Shown here piece after piece: positions 46,275-58,639 of a DNA stretch of 64,000 bases. This stretch comes from Dioscorea cayenensis subsp. rotundata (lineage: Eukaryota > Streptophyta > Magnoliopsida > Dioscoreales > Dioscoreaceae), in NCBI RefSeq assembly GCF_009730915.1, contig NC_052488.1, positions 19,896,305-19,960,304 on the forward strand, read 5' to 3'. The translations under genes were made by a program, and so were the position numbers. Positions within the stretch are counted from its first letter, which is position 1. Each line of letters begins with the position of its first letter. Under the pieces are notes generated by a model. That model saw only the letters and a program-made list of their open reading frames with translations. It ran no database searches and had not been told where the DNA came from.

Positions 46275-46710
46275 ATGGCTTCGGCGAAAGAATCCGTCCA
46301 GTGTTTCGGCCGCAAAGAAGACGGCGGTTGCCGTGACCTACTGCAAGCGCGGCCGTGGCCTGATCCGCGTCAATGGAGTCCCGATCGAGCTCGTGAAGCC
46401 CGAGATCCTCCGGTACAAGGCCTTCGAACCGATCCTCCTTCTTGGCCGCTCCCGCTTCGCCAGTGTCGACATGCGGATCCGCGTCCGAGGCGGTGGTAAG
46501 ACCTCTCAGATCTATGCCATCCGCCAGAGTATTGCCAAGGCTTTGGTCGCTTATTACCAGAAGTACGTTGACGAGCAGTCGAAGAAGGAGATTAGGGATA
46601 TCCTTGTTCGCTACGATCGTACCCTCCTGGTGGCCGATCCTCGCCGCTGTGAGCCCAAGAAGTTTGGTGGTCGTGGAGCTCGCGCTCGCTTCCAGAAGTC
46701 ATACCGTTGA
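46275..46710 (+). CDS. RPS16: 40S ribosomal protein S16 (uS9), with one extra base near the start
   Basis: The ATG at 46275 begins [14 protein letters not shown], the expected S16 N-terminus, then the frame breaks. The rest of the protein ([44 protein letters not shown] at the end) reads in the next frame to the stop at 46708-46710. The cause is one extra A in CGCAAAGAAG (46314-46316), where the family has CGC AAG AAG. Without it the product is 144 aa, normal size for cytosolic S16, with the conserved C-terminal tail that reaches the decoding centre. There is no intron. The promoter elements are intact and all other codons are conserved, so an assembly/sequencing indel or a very recent mutation is more likely than an old pseudogene. 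Other S16 copies usually exist in plant genomes. Confidence 0.9.
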
Positions 46711-48986
46711 AGGGTTTTGCTCTATCTCCATCTATTATCAAATTCATGCTTTTTGACAAAATCTTAGCTATAGTAGAGGAATTCTGCGTTCTTATATGCT
46801 GAAATTTTTGATATTATGGATATTTGAGCTTGGTTTGAAGTTATGTTTTCTCATGTTCGAATTCCATTTATGATCTGTTTAGTTGGTGAATTTTTCTACT
46901 ATTCATGGTTTGTTATTATGGTTTGCAGCTAAGTGTTCAATATATTTTGGATGGTAATAGGTTTTATGGGATGATAACTATGCATTATGTATTAGATAAT
47001 CCGAGCATTCAGAGGTTAACTTAGACTGGTTGGAAATTTTGTACCTGTCTTGGATGGTGGACAATAAATTTTGTTCATTTTGGATGTTCATGCTGTTCTT
47101 TGGCAATTTTTTTGAAAATAAGAATATGGACCATACAAATAATAAGCTTATGTAGGATGGAAATGTGAAACTGGGATTGCTTGGTTTGATATAATCCTTA
47201 CTCATTGTTACACAAACTTAGCTTTAGTAAGCACTACTTTGTAATTTCATGCCTTAAGGAGAATTGCTAAGTTTGATAGAGTAACGGTTCTCTTTTTGTC
47301 ATGGGTGCTCATAGGTGTTATGTTTGAATTGGCCTAATTTCTTAATTGTTTCAGAGTTATGCCCAACCAAAGTAGGGCTTAGTCTTAGATGACAAGGCTG
47401 GAAGAATAAATTTATAGAATTGATGAACTTATGTGCTTGAAGGACTGGGCAAGTGTAAGATGTTTTAGGTTGGAACGGAATGGTGTGTCCTTGTTGAATA
47501 ACATTGAAGAGTATAATTAATGTATGTGTTTTCTTTTGTTTGGTTGAATGAAGAAAGCAAGAAATAATATGTGTGCAGAAACATACTTGTGGTCTCTAAA
47601 ATTAGTGTGCTAGTTCATTATCTTCGGAACCTATTTGAGCCCTGTTGCTCATGGCGATATAACGTGGTTTTGCAATCAAAATATCTGAGCGCTTTGTAGA
47701 CGTGAATAACATGGATGTTTTAGAACAATTAGCAGTTCAGTTTTGCTGCTGTGTAGCCTGTATTAGTGAGCAAGGTTTTTTGTGGTTGCAATGTAACTTC
47801 ACATTGTAGCTGCTGGCTTAGCTGTTGTCAAGAGCTACTGATCCTTAAGTCTTTTCTTGTAGCACATTAATCAATAGTTTCTCTTTTGAAGTATATTTAT
47901 AAAGTCAACCTAGGTCTTTTGGTCAAGTGCTCCTTGTGTGTGCTGCAATTGTCACTAGCATCAAGTTAAGATGAACTCTGTGGCCTATAGGATCATTGTG
48001 GTGATTTTGTGTTTGTTGGTCCAGTAAGAGATGATTGTTTATAAATTGCAGTCATCTTCTAGTCATTGTACCTAATGAATTCTATGATATGTCTTGAAAT
48101 CTTGATCTTTAGAATCAACAATGAATTGAATCATTTTAGTCAATATTGAGATTGTATGATTTATGGATCACATGTTAAGTTCGATTAAAATAATTTGAGA
48201 CGGACATAGTGATCTCTTGGTAAATTACATAGCTAGTGTGACTCTAGGCTCCAGATAAAATAGTTCATCTGATCCAAATTGGGTAGATCATTTGTCATGT
48301 TTATGTTTCCAGCTGTTACAGTTTTTTTTCCCCTTGGGTTCGGCAATTCCTTGTTGTAGGCCAGAGCAAAATCCTCTGGCAGTCTACGCACTTGTTACTT
48401 GAAATTGGTTGAAATGCATCCGCCGAGTGGGATTGAGCTTTATTATTATCTATTTAATTACTAATAAATTTTATTTAGAAAATTTTGAATTGTTCTAGTT
48501 TTTATCATATTATAATTGCATGGCTTCTTTCCTTTTCTGTCCGGGGGGTTTTTGAGTTTTCTTTCAGGTTTACAATTGGCTTAGGTTTTGAAGTGTGCAA
48601 TTAGTTGGACTAGGATATTTTCATCTCGATCTGATTTTTAAATTAATTTACTCTTTGAGATTTGAATTTTGTTTGATTTAGCTGAAAATTAAATTCTCAT
48701 AAATTTCTATTTGTATGAGTTATATAATATTTTTCTTACAATAATTATTGTATAAAATTCTCACACTACTTTTGGATTTACATCACCACAGTTATATATA
48801 TATATATATAATATCAAACAATATTAATCAGTAATTAGTAATTATATGGATAAATAACAGTTAATCTGTATAGCCTATGCAACATTTTGTACGTACATGA
48901 TTGATGTTCAATACTAATATATGGAAGTAGATAATATGCTCATCAGTTACTGCGCTCTGTTCCGAGTTTGCTTGAGGTCTTACTAA
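46711..48986 (+). other. RPS16 3' flank; no further gene recognised
   Basis: The base composition (T-rich, about 65% AT) resembles transcribed or intronic plant DNA, but no exon, tRNA or snoRNA with convincing C and D boxes could be found. The sequence becomes more AT-rich after 48400 and runs into the gap. Confidence 0.4.
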
Positions 48987-49986
48987 NNNNNNNNNNNNNN
49001 NNNNNNNNNNNNNNNNNNNNNNNNNNNNNNNNNNNNNNNNNNNNNNNNNNNNNNNNNNNNNNNNNNNNNNNNNNNNNNNNNNNNNNNNNNNNNNNNNNNN
49101 NNNNNNNNNNNNNNNNNNNNNNNNNNNNNNNNNNNNNNNNNNNNNNNNNNNNNNNNNNNNNNNNNNNNNNNNNNNNNNNNNNNNNNNNNNNNNNNNNNNN
49201 NNNNNNNNNNNNNNNNNNNNNNNNNNNNNNNNNNNNNNNNNNNNNNNNNNNNNNNNNNNNNNNNNNNNNNNNNNNNNNNNNNNNNNNNNNNNNNNNNNNN
49301 NNNNNNNNNNNNNNNNNNNNNNNNNNNNNNNNNNNNNNNNNNNNNNNNNNNNNNNNNNNNNNNNNNNNNNNNNNNNNNNNNNNNNNNNNNNNNNNNNNNN
49401 NNNNNNNNNNNNNNNNNNNNNNNNNNNNNNNNNNNNNNNNNNNNNNNNNNNNNNNNNNNNNNNNNNNNNNNNNNNNNNNNNNNNNNNNNNNNNNNNNNNN
49501 NNNNNNNNNNNNNNNNNNNNNNNNNNNNNNNNNNNNNNNNNNNNNNNNNNNNNNNNNNNNNNNNNNNNNNNNNNNNNNNNNNNNNNNNNNNNNNNNNNNN
49601 NNNNNNNNNNNNNNNNNNNNNNNNNNNNNNNNNNNNNNNNNNNNNNNNNNNNNNNNNNNNNNNNNNNNNNNNNNNNNNNNNNNNNNNNNNNNNNNNNNNN
49701 NNNNNNNNNNNNNNNNNNNNNNNNNNNNNNNNNNNNNNNNNNNNNNNNNNNNNNNNNNNNNNNNNNNNNNNNNNNNNNNNNNNNNNNNNNNNNNNNNNNN
49801 NNNNNNNNNNNNNNNNNNNNNNNNNNNNNNNNNNNNNNNNNNNNNNNNNNNNNNNNNNNNNNNNNNNNNNNNNNNNNNNNNNNNNNNNNNNNNNNNNNNN
49901 NNNNNNNNNNNNNNNNNNNNNNNNNNNNNNNNNNNNNNNNNNNNNNNNNNNNNNNNNNNNNNNNNNNNNNNNNNNNNNNNNNNNNN
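48987..49986. other. Assembly gap (exactly 1000 N)
   Basis: A run of 1000 unknown bases. The round length indicates a conventional placeholder rather than a measured distance, so linkage across it (RPS16 side to HIPP side) rests on scaffolding only. Confidence 0.99.
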
Positions 49987-50054
49987 TGAGTAAACCCAAT
50001 AAAACCCAATAAATAGCCTTTGAGTAAACAAATGCAGTGATAAATACTTAATAC

Positions 50055-50825
50055 CAAGGTTGTCAGACCTGGCCCGTGTATTGACCTGGCTAAGTCCAGG
50101 GGGTCGATGGGTTCAACCGGGTCGAACCGGGGTCAATAATAAAATATTAAAAAATTACAATAATAAAAAATAATGATAAAAAATAATATAACTTATATTT
50201 TAATAATTAAAAAACACAATTAATTTAATATGAGATTTAAAATTTAAATTATATATATATTATTTTTAAAAATATCTAAAAGATAATTTTAATATTTAAA
50301 ATTTTAGTTTTATTATATATTATCATTTATCATTGGTTTTTAAAAAATATAAAACATTAAAAATATAAAAACATATAAAACATTAATATATATATATATA
50401 TATCCTTAGGGTTACATTGAAACTCACAGAAAACATAATAATAATAATAAGTTAATAACAGTTCGTCTTCAGCCACCCTCTTTCCCTAGTTTCTCTCTCT
50501 CAGCCGCCCCTCTCTCTCTGGTCTTCTCCACTTCCTCTCTCTCTCTCTCTCAGCCCCTCTCTCCCTCTCTTCTCCCTAGCTTCCTTTCTCTCTCACACAC
50601 AACCGCCCTCTGAGTCTCTCTTGTCTTCTCCTTGCCTCTCTTTTGTGTTTTTTTTCACGAAATTTTTCCAGCTGCTAACCCAGCCGGGTCCACCTGTTTC
50701 CTGGTCAACCGGCCGGATCACCCTCCTTTTGAGGCGAGTTAATGGGTATGACCGGACCGGCCTCATGGCCAGTTCCCGGTTTTTTCGGTTGAACCGGTCG
50801 GGCCGGTCCGGGTTTAACAACCTGG
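50055..50825. mobile_element. Non-autonomous hAT-like element, 771 bp, related to the one at 30689
   Basis: Ends CAAGGTTGTCAGACC and, inverted, CCAGGTTGTTAAACCC; flanked by a perfect 8-bp duplication CTTAATAC (50047-50054 and 50826-50833). Subterminal zones carry the same GGTCCGGGTTT, GGTTGAACCGG and GGGTCGAACCGG motifs as the nested element at 30689-31347, so the two belong to one family. The inner part is AT-rich, with a pyrimidine-rich stretch at 50490-50640. Confidence 0.82.
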
Positions 50826-50833
50826 CTTAATAC

Positions 50834-52430
50834 TAGCATGCCACCTTTTTAAAACATGTATAACTCAAAACCCATATTCTAAAATTACATTTTGGGCCTG
50901 CCTTAAACCATCCCAAACTAGCCATGGCTGCGATGTAGTTTCGAGTCTGTCAAGGTCTTATTTTACATTTTAAAATAAAATAAGATCCGCATAAGCATTT
51001 GCCTGAGATTTCCTGTGAAGCATATTGACTTAGAATCAAGAGGTGTCCTTCCTATCCATTAGGGTGTTTTCACGCCACCCCAAAATAAAAGCAATTCTTT
51101 TCATATTAAAGCTATAAGCAAATTTAATACCAAATGTAGTTTTAAATATGGAAACCATCCCATTTCTATCATCAAAATATATACCAATAGCTTTAAATAG
51201 TCTTCTAAACTCTTGAAATACATTGAGCATATCTTTATAATTATTATTATATCACATTAAAAATACATATGATCTTTGCCATATGAATCCATATTTTAGA
51301 ATGACAAGCAACCCATTTCCATCTTGACAATAGCCCAAATAGAAAAATCATTTCATTTTACAATTCAAAATCAATACCATCGATCAGCTTTATAAATCCT
51401 TTCTCAAGCGAGATAACAAAACTTTGAAATCATCAAAAATCCACCTAAAGAGCTTTGAGCACACCCAAAATACATGCAATTTCTGAAATACATTTTTAAC
51501 AAGTTAAAATAAGTTATAAGCGAAAGATACAATCTTATATATATATATATATATATGTGAGTGTCTAAAGCACCATACAATCAAGAGTGAGATCACATAG
51601 TATATAAACTTCTATAGGTTTAAAACATTTATAAAAAGAATCCGATCCATTTTAGACTATTTAAATAAATTAGAAATCCCACTCATAACACTTGCAACTC
51701 AGGGATTTGAGTTTCCTCTAAACTCCGCCACACCCTTACGGTTGCTCGAGGTTTCACCACCTATACCACAAACATTCAAACAAAAGAAAGAAGAAAGTCA
51801 AGCTTCAGCTAAATAAACCTCAAATCATGCATTCAAGGCCGCAAATGGCATACATGATAGGTCCAAAGTAAATATCATCCATCCTAGCCCACATGAAGAA
51901 AACTAGAATTTGCTATCAAACACCTCACTGGTATTACGGTAACCCATGATTTTACTACAGTAATTCCGCCTGAAATATAGGGTAATGAAAATTACACCCA
52001 TTTCTCTACAAATTTTTGGAGAAGAACAAGAATAATAAACTTCTAAATCATTTGAGCTATTAAGAATACCCAAATCTCCCATTCAAATCCCAACGAATGA
52101 AACCCTAAAAAATAGGTTTCATCCATGAAGATATATAGGCAAAATTCAATTTGAAACAATGGATACACATCAAAGAATGACAATACATCATCAAACCCAT
52201 TCAAAGGAAATTCAAAAAGCTAAAAGGATTTTGTGCTATTCAAAGAACTTCAAAGAATTAGAAGAAGAGAAGAAACCCCTCTTGCCTAATGGATTTCGCC
52301 AAGTAGAAAAAACTTTTAATCTTAACCTTGATTTGGAGAAGAACGAAGGTAAAAGATAGAGAAGAAGATGAAGGAAAGGTTGGGAGAGAGGAGCGGATGA
52401 GAATGAAGGGGAGTGGATTTAATAAAACTT
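50834..52430 (-). mobile_element. Possible Ty3/gypsy-type LTR remnant (minus orientation)
   Basis: Read on the minus strand, the region at about 52390-51650 has the style of a plant Ty3/gypsy LTR (a long T-rich U3/R followed by GGTGGTGAAACCTCGAGCAA and GGTGTGGCGGAGTTTAGAGG). I see no coding domain, and its ends and target duplication cannot be fixed. It is at most a fossil fragment; the family call is tentative. Confidence 0.28.
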
Positions 52431-52440
52431 AGCCATTGTT

Positions 52441-52481
52441 GGGTTGGGGGTTTTTGGGGGTGTATGTGGGGTGGGGGAGGG
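52441..52481 (+). other. Strong G-quadruplex-forming sequence
   Basis: Six runs of three or more G follow each other with loops of 1-7 nt: GGG, GGGGG, GGGGG, GGGG, GGGGG, GGG. This far exceeds the usual four-run rule. It lies in a G-rich stretch (52380-52640) bordering a MITE cluster, not a gene promoter. Confidence 0.8.
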
Positions 52482-52536
52482 TACTACTTGTTTGGTTGGG
52501 AGAATGGGGGAAGTGGGGAGGAGTACTTCACCCTTA

Positions 52537-53710
52537 GGGCTTGCTTGGGGTGAAGGATTGAGAGGGGTTTTGGAGTGTTTATGAGGTAAAGGTTCTCTTA
52601 ACCTTGTTTGGGGAGAAGGGTTGGGGGGAGGAGCAAGGGTTTAGAAGAAGGGAGTGCGGGGTTGAAAACGCCCTATTTTTCTCCACTTCTCAACCCTTTA
52701 AATCGGAAGGTTAAAGAGAGTTGATATTTTATTGGGCAATTTTACTCGTTATAATTGCCTAATGACAGTTGATATTCTTTACCAATTTGTCAATTACAAA
52801 GGGGTAAAATGAAAAAGAACCCTTAAAACTGTTGAATATTGTTAGATTTGATAAATTTAATTAAAAAGATATATCTCTTTTATTTTGAATTGGATAAACT
52901 TAGATTTATTTTTTTGGTTTAAATTTTAATTTGTATCTCTTAACTTTAATTTATGACATACCACGTAATTTTAATCAATCAAATATAATTAAAAATATAT
53001 ATATTTTTTATTTTTTTTATTATATATAACATTGGCTCAAGGGATATTTTAGTAACATTAGTATTTACCCTTCCCTTCCCTTCCATTCTCTTACATTACC
53101 CTCAAACCAAACACAAAAAATATGATAACTTACCCTTACTTTACTTTTACTCCAAAGTTCAACTCTCCATTTTCCTTCCATTCCCTTCCTTTACTTTACT
53201 TTATAAACCCTCCTATACTCCATCCAAGCAAAGCCCACTCACTCCTCATATGTCACTCTCCCAAATTTGGGTCCTTTGGTGGAGTGGCATTATTTTCTAT
53301 TTAAAAAAAAACTGGGGACAAAAAAAATAAATAACATTAACCTATTCGAAGAAAGACTAATATATCTTAATAACTTCTAGAAGTTATAAATTTATTAAGG
53401 TTAATATAATTAATATTAATTAATATTAGTAGTTGAAGTTATAAATATATTAGGTTTAATATAATTAAAATTAATTAAAATTAAATTAATAGTAATAGCA
53501 TATTTCATGTAATGGTTTAATAATATAAAAGTAAAAATAAGTTTGTCCAAAATAATATAATAAAAGTGCAATTTGGTCAAATGCACATTACACCATTCTC
53601 ACCTTCTTTCTAACAAAAAATTAAAAATTAAAAATACTCTCCCTCACTCCTCCATTGAACCAAACATAATATTTTTTTCAAACCCTCCATCCTCTTCTCC
53701 CTCTCACTTC

Positions 53711-53741
<31 letters not shown>

Positions 53742-53758
53742 TTGAACCAAAGAAAGCC
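52537..53758. mobile_element. Nest of Tourist-like TIR elements (outermost pair about 1.2 kb)
   Basis: GGGCTTGCTTGGGGTGAAGG after TTA (52534-52536) pairs with an inverted GGCTTTCTTTGGTTCAAGGG before TTA (53759-53761). Inside are more termini of the same style: CCTTGTTTGGGGAGAAGGG after TTA at 52598, an inverted GTGTTTGGTTTGAGGG at about 53100-53115, and an inverted GGGCTTTGCTTGGATGG at about 53227-53242. These suggest several Tourist-like insertions into each other. The exact pairing is uncertain; no transposase is present. Confidence 0.45.
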
Positions 53759-53761
53759 TTA

Positions 53762-56700
53762 AAAAAAGTTGGCAAATTACCATTTAGTCCTTCTATAAGA
53801 AAATTTCAAGAAAAAATGCATTTTTAACGAAATGGGAGTACTTCCATGCTACCTTAATCTCAAATAAAAATACAAGGGATCATGGCAAAAAAATTACCCA
53901 TGAGTCAATCCAAACATGGTTCAAAAATACTAGGTTGATGATAGAATAAAAAAGAAAAAAATTTCTATGTGACATCAACACACCTAACCCTAGTTCCCGC
54001 TGGAGCCAAATATCATAGGTACACCAATTCAATTTGCAATATATCCATGATCTCCAACTTCAGGTCCTTCAAAATACCCATAACCTTATACCACTTTGAG
54101 GCCCTCAATTCCCAATGTATGTCTCATCTTATATCCCAAGTATTTTTTTTTTAAAAAAATTATGTAATTTTGCTTTTTCTTTAAGTTAATTTGATATTTA
54201 TGTTAAGAATCGGGTTCTTGAATTTAATTTATAGCATAAAAGGAGAGGAAAGGAAGGAAGGAGAGTGAGTAGAGGAGGTGGTTCCATGAACGGTGAAAAG
54301 AGAAAAGGAGCTATTGAGGGAGCCCTGGAAAGACACTACTAACAGTGTCAACTCTAGTTGGGGCTAGCTCGCCTAGACACAAAAAACTTGTCTGTGTTGA
54401 GAGCAAGTCAACCCAGCTCCAATGAGCTCTTATATGGTTAGGTTAGTAAAAATGTAATTTTATAAAAAAAATAATTAATTTTTAAGAAATTGAATTACTA
54501 GGGACTAATTTAGAAGTTTACTTTTCCAAACCCTTAAGTGATCAAATGCAACTTTCATGGGGATTTTGAAGTCCTTATATCTTAGTAATATGGCAACAAA
54601 TTCAAGAGAAATGATATTCATGCCAATCTAATAGACCAAATGGCGTGGATGCCACGTTGGCATCCAAATCATTAAAGTTCTCTCTCCTGATTAGGTCGCT
54701 TAAAATAAAACCCATAAATTTAAAAAAAAATAATAGAAGTTATCTCCCTCCCTCAAAATCCACCTCACGTTCCGGTGAGGTCTTCTCCATTTTTTTTTGG
54801 TACTTTGATTTAATTTAGGAATTAGGACTTCATGGATAATGATGGAAATGAAGGTTCCACTGAGCAAGTTGGTCATGGTTTCAACTTCATCTCCATTCAT
54901 GGTACATGGCTCTTCAAAGCAAGGTTCTTGTGAATCCGGCCTTCAAGACCTTCAATAACGGAGGTATGGAGTGGCCTCGTCAAGTTTTAGGGCTTTAAAT
55001 TAATCTTATTATGAAGTGATTTGCTTCAAGATAGAAGGGATTCCAAAGGAGAGGAAGAGAATTCTTTTCTCAATTAAGGGTTTTTATTTTAAGGTAATTA
55101 ATTATGGGAGACTTAATGATGTGGCTGTCACATTGGCATTCACATCATTTAGACTGTGAGTTCAGCTTGGGAGTTAGGATAAAAATTGTGAGCTCTTACA
55201 AGATTGTAACTCTATATAGAGATTTGGTACCAGTTTGTTATTTCTAATAATATTCACAAATTTTAAATTTTTTTTTCTAGTTTTTCATCTTATGAGGATG
55301 CACATTTTTCCTATTCATCCTCAATTTTCCTATTCAAAACTTGCTTATGTGCTTGCTGTTGTTGTTAATACTTAAAATTTGGAACATTTTTAATTAATTA
55401 GTTAATTTTGAGAAACTCATTTTTCTTGATAATTACTTGTATAATCACCCTCTTTCTTGATTCCATGTTCACTGTTATGTTTTATTATGTTTTTTTAACT
55501 AATTGTTGGTATTATATATAGTGCCATTAAGAATAGGAAGTTTTTTTTTTCTTTAATTCTTCACCTTATGAGGATGCCTATGACCCTCCAATTGATTCTA
55601 ATTTTAAATTATTTATTTTGAATTAGCTACTCTAATTTCAAATCATCAGTAGACGAATTAGACTCTTTCCTGCCAATAGCTTTTTAGCATATTGGTATAT
55701 GGTCTTTTTTACGTAAGGTGTTTGTTTATAAAAGGACTCAAAATCGAATATCAAAGTTCACACAAAATAAGAGTACAAATGCTCGACATGCCTTCTTGGT
55801 CTATTAATACCAAATCTCTTGTATACGGTGTATGTTGCTACGATGACCCAAAATCAAACCTCAAGGCCCACATAAAGTCAGAGCATAAGTGCTTGTTAAG
55901 CTTATTACATACATATGCATATTTTTGACTTTCTTAAATAGTGAGTGCTTGTTGCCTATTTATTAAAAAAAATAAAATTCTTTTCATCCCCTACTGATCT
56001 TAATCTGTGATAGGTAAGAATTTAGACATCTAATTTGATTTTTTTTTTTTTTTAAATGTCTCACAATAGATTCTAAAGAGATTATAAAAGCAACTATCAA
56101 CAAAATAAGTATTCTCAAAAGGAAAAACAAAACACATTAAAAAAAATATTCAAATTCTTGCATATTGACACCATAGCAAGCAATTAGTAAAACAACATGA
56201 AGATTTTCAAAAGGAAAAAAAAACAAAAACAAAAACAAAAAAACAAAACAAAACAAAATAAAACAAAAACAAAAACAAGGGTAAATTGATGAAACTTGAT
56301 GGAAATAATCCCTATAAAAACATGAATCTTCTTGTTAAAATTATTTGAGAATAAGAAAAGATAATGAAAGAGTACCTGTATTGGATCTTGTGGCTCTGCT
56401 TCAAGATCACACCAAAACTTATATAGGGATAATTATAAATTTTTCCATCATTGATATGATAATTTTGCTCTCAGATATTCTACATATTTTTATTTCAACC
56501 AACACATCTAGATTAGATGATTATGACATAATCTAAAATTTAAAAAACTATAACTCATTTAAATCAAATATAGCAATGCATACATAATTATAAATCGATT
56601 CATCTACACCATGCAGTCCATGTCTTGACAAAAAAAAAATGTTAAAAATTCTTGAATATCAACAGGGAAATCGAAAGACATTCTGGTTTCTCCACAAATG

Positions 56701-58429
56701 AATTGAAACTTAACAGATAATTCAAAATGGGGAAAAAAGGAAAAGAAAAAGGAAAAAAAGGTTTGTAGAGAAATTACAAGTGAACTTATAAATATTCAAT
56801 ATTTCAAGGGGATATTTAGAAAAATTTTCTATTATAGCCCCCATAATTCCCTGTTTCTCTCACCTAAAAATTGGCAAATAATGACAGTGATGCATATATA
56901 TATATATATATATGAACTCTAATTTAAAAAAATATATATATTAAAACAAACAAAGTATGTGTTGATGTATGTGTGTGTTTTCTTTTAATTTTTTATTATT
57001 TAATTTCCATTTATTAATTTAATAATAAATTTTAAATATCATCCAGCACCTATTGACCTAATAACACTTGATCCCAGAGTAGAATATTTATTTTATGAAT
57101 GATTGAACATAAAATCCATTCAAAATGAGAGCACATGCATTGAGGTATTAATTTTATTTGTTTACATCCTTGATAACCCTTAAATAAAAGCGTCTATTCA
57201 TTAAAAAAAATTAATAATTTTATTGAATTTTAAAAACATATGTCCTACAACTCAGAATGTATAATTTATAAATAAATTATTTAATAAAATTTTAAAATTA
57301 TTTACAAATATTAAAAATTATAAAATATACCTTGCTTTACATATTTGGGTTATTATTACTTTAAATATGAAGTATGAATAAAAATAACCACTACTTAGGT
57401 CTTGCTTTTGTGCATTTCTCAAAAAGTATTTTTAAATTTAGTAGAAGTGCTTTTGAAAAAGGATTTCTCCACAGTAAGCTGCAAGACTTTTTATATTTTC
57501 ATGCGTCAGATACTTTTTCCAGGCCAGGTTCGTGGGAAAGACAAGCTCTAAAATTGCCAGACATCGACCTGATGCATCGCATTACAGAGCCCAGTGAGCA
57601 TCAAGAACCAAACCAAGTTACCACTTCGAACTCGCAGGAGACACATCCTCCCATAGACACCCGATATAATGATCGCCACAAGATACAGATCAGCTGACTA
57701 TATGCGCTGACGTTAGCAAGATCAGCCGACCAGCTCGACTATGGTCACCTATTCATTATCTCAAGCAACATACCACCACACTAGTAGCGCTTGTTTGATG
57801 AGCTGAAACCCGTGTTGTTTTATGTTAAAGCACATCAATACTAAACAATCGAATCCGTATGCAACTTTTTTTGAATCTGAATCCGTATGCAACTTTCTGA
57901 ATCTTTTTCAATCATTGTCAATCCGTATGCTTAACTTATAAAAACACTTCCCGGCTTTTCCAAAAGCTCATCCAAAATGTCTCTGTGTAGTGAGTAGACA
58001 GATTTATCGAATAACGAAAATGTACCCATCAGTCGAATCTGGTCTGTGAATACCCAGTTATAACACGCTAGCATATATCAGTAGTCATCCGATATATATA
58101 TATACTCGCAGCAGTGACTGCTTATTCATCGCTGATGGGTCCCCATGAGGACGCTGTTTTTCTCCCCGCAGGTTGCTACAGGCGTAGATTTATTAACTTG
58201 GGCTCGGCTTCTGAAATACCTTTTCGAAAGCGTATAACGATGAAATCTAATCGCACCACGCGACGTCCCCACTCAAGCTGTAATAAATCTTTATAGAGTC
58301 ATTAAACTACCGTAATTAATGCACTACCGTACATGTCATCTTTTTATGGGGCGACGCTTGTCATTTTTATATATAATAAGAGTATGAATAAATCATTTTG
58401 AGAAGGGAAAAGACCCAAACCAAGAAAAT
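53762..58429. other. Long gene-poor, repeat-rich stretch
   Basis: No gene recognised. A direct duplication with period about 110 bp lies at 55715-55900 (shared CAAAATC-AA-CTCAA(A/G)G(C/T)(T/C)CACA blocks). The pair 54637-54680 and 55115-55150 shares a GGCATCCAAATCATT/GGCATTCACATCATTTAG motif that may mark ends of another TIR element. 56220-56280 is an (AAAAC)n tract. The stretch 57480-58310 is less AT-rich, with a frame open for about 107 codons (57374-57697), but shows no family resemblance. Confidence 0.5.
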
Positions 58430-58634
58430 CATTTATTTAAAAACAAAGAGCTCAGATATACAAGTTTCATCTGAAATTCAGATGAACGTGATGAAATTCA
58501 ATCCATCAACTAACTCCATAATTCTTCATCGCTCTAATCATATTTAAATATCATGGGGTGAGAGATGCTCGAACCCACGACCCTAGGGATTACCATCTTT
58601 GCCATGACACTGCGCTAGCCAACCACGCGCTACC
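58430..58634 (-). mobile_element. Probable tRNA-derived SINE (minus strand)
   Basis: Read on the minus strand from 58634, GGTAGCGCGTGGTTGGCTAG and TGGCTAGCGCAGTG resemble a tRNA-type A box, and GGGTTCGAGCATC (about 58566-58578) is a good B box, about 50 nt apart. The body continues to a T/A-rich tail near 58430. The head-box-tail order fits a plant SINE; a target duplication was not found. Confidence 0.45.
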
Positions 58635-58639
58635 ACTTG

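Noticed and set aside
46155-46499. Upstream in-frame ATG at 46155 extending RPS16
   Set aside because: It adds 40 residues never seen in S16 and lies upstream of the TATA-like box and telo-box. The ATG at 46275 gives the conserved N-terminus.
47640-47700. Possible C/D-box snoRNA (ATCTGAGCG)
   Set aside because: A CTGA D box is present but there is no RTGATGA C box or terminal stem at proper distance.
57374-57697. 107-codon frame as a small gene
   Set aside because: Hydrophilic, compositionally ordinary, no domain, and the surrounding sequence carries no splice or promoter support.
58118-58165. Hammerhead-ribozyme-like CTGATGGGTCC-loop-GGACG
   Set aside because: The stem II pairing GTCC/GGAC and CTGATG look right, but the core A after CTGATG is G and the required GAAA is GCTG. 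With two core blocks altered it is not a credible ribozyme.
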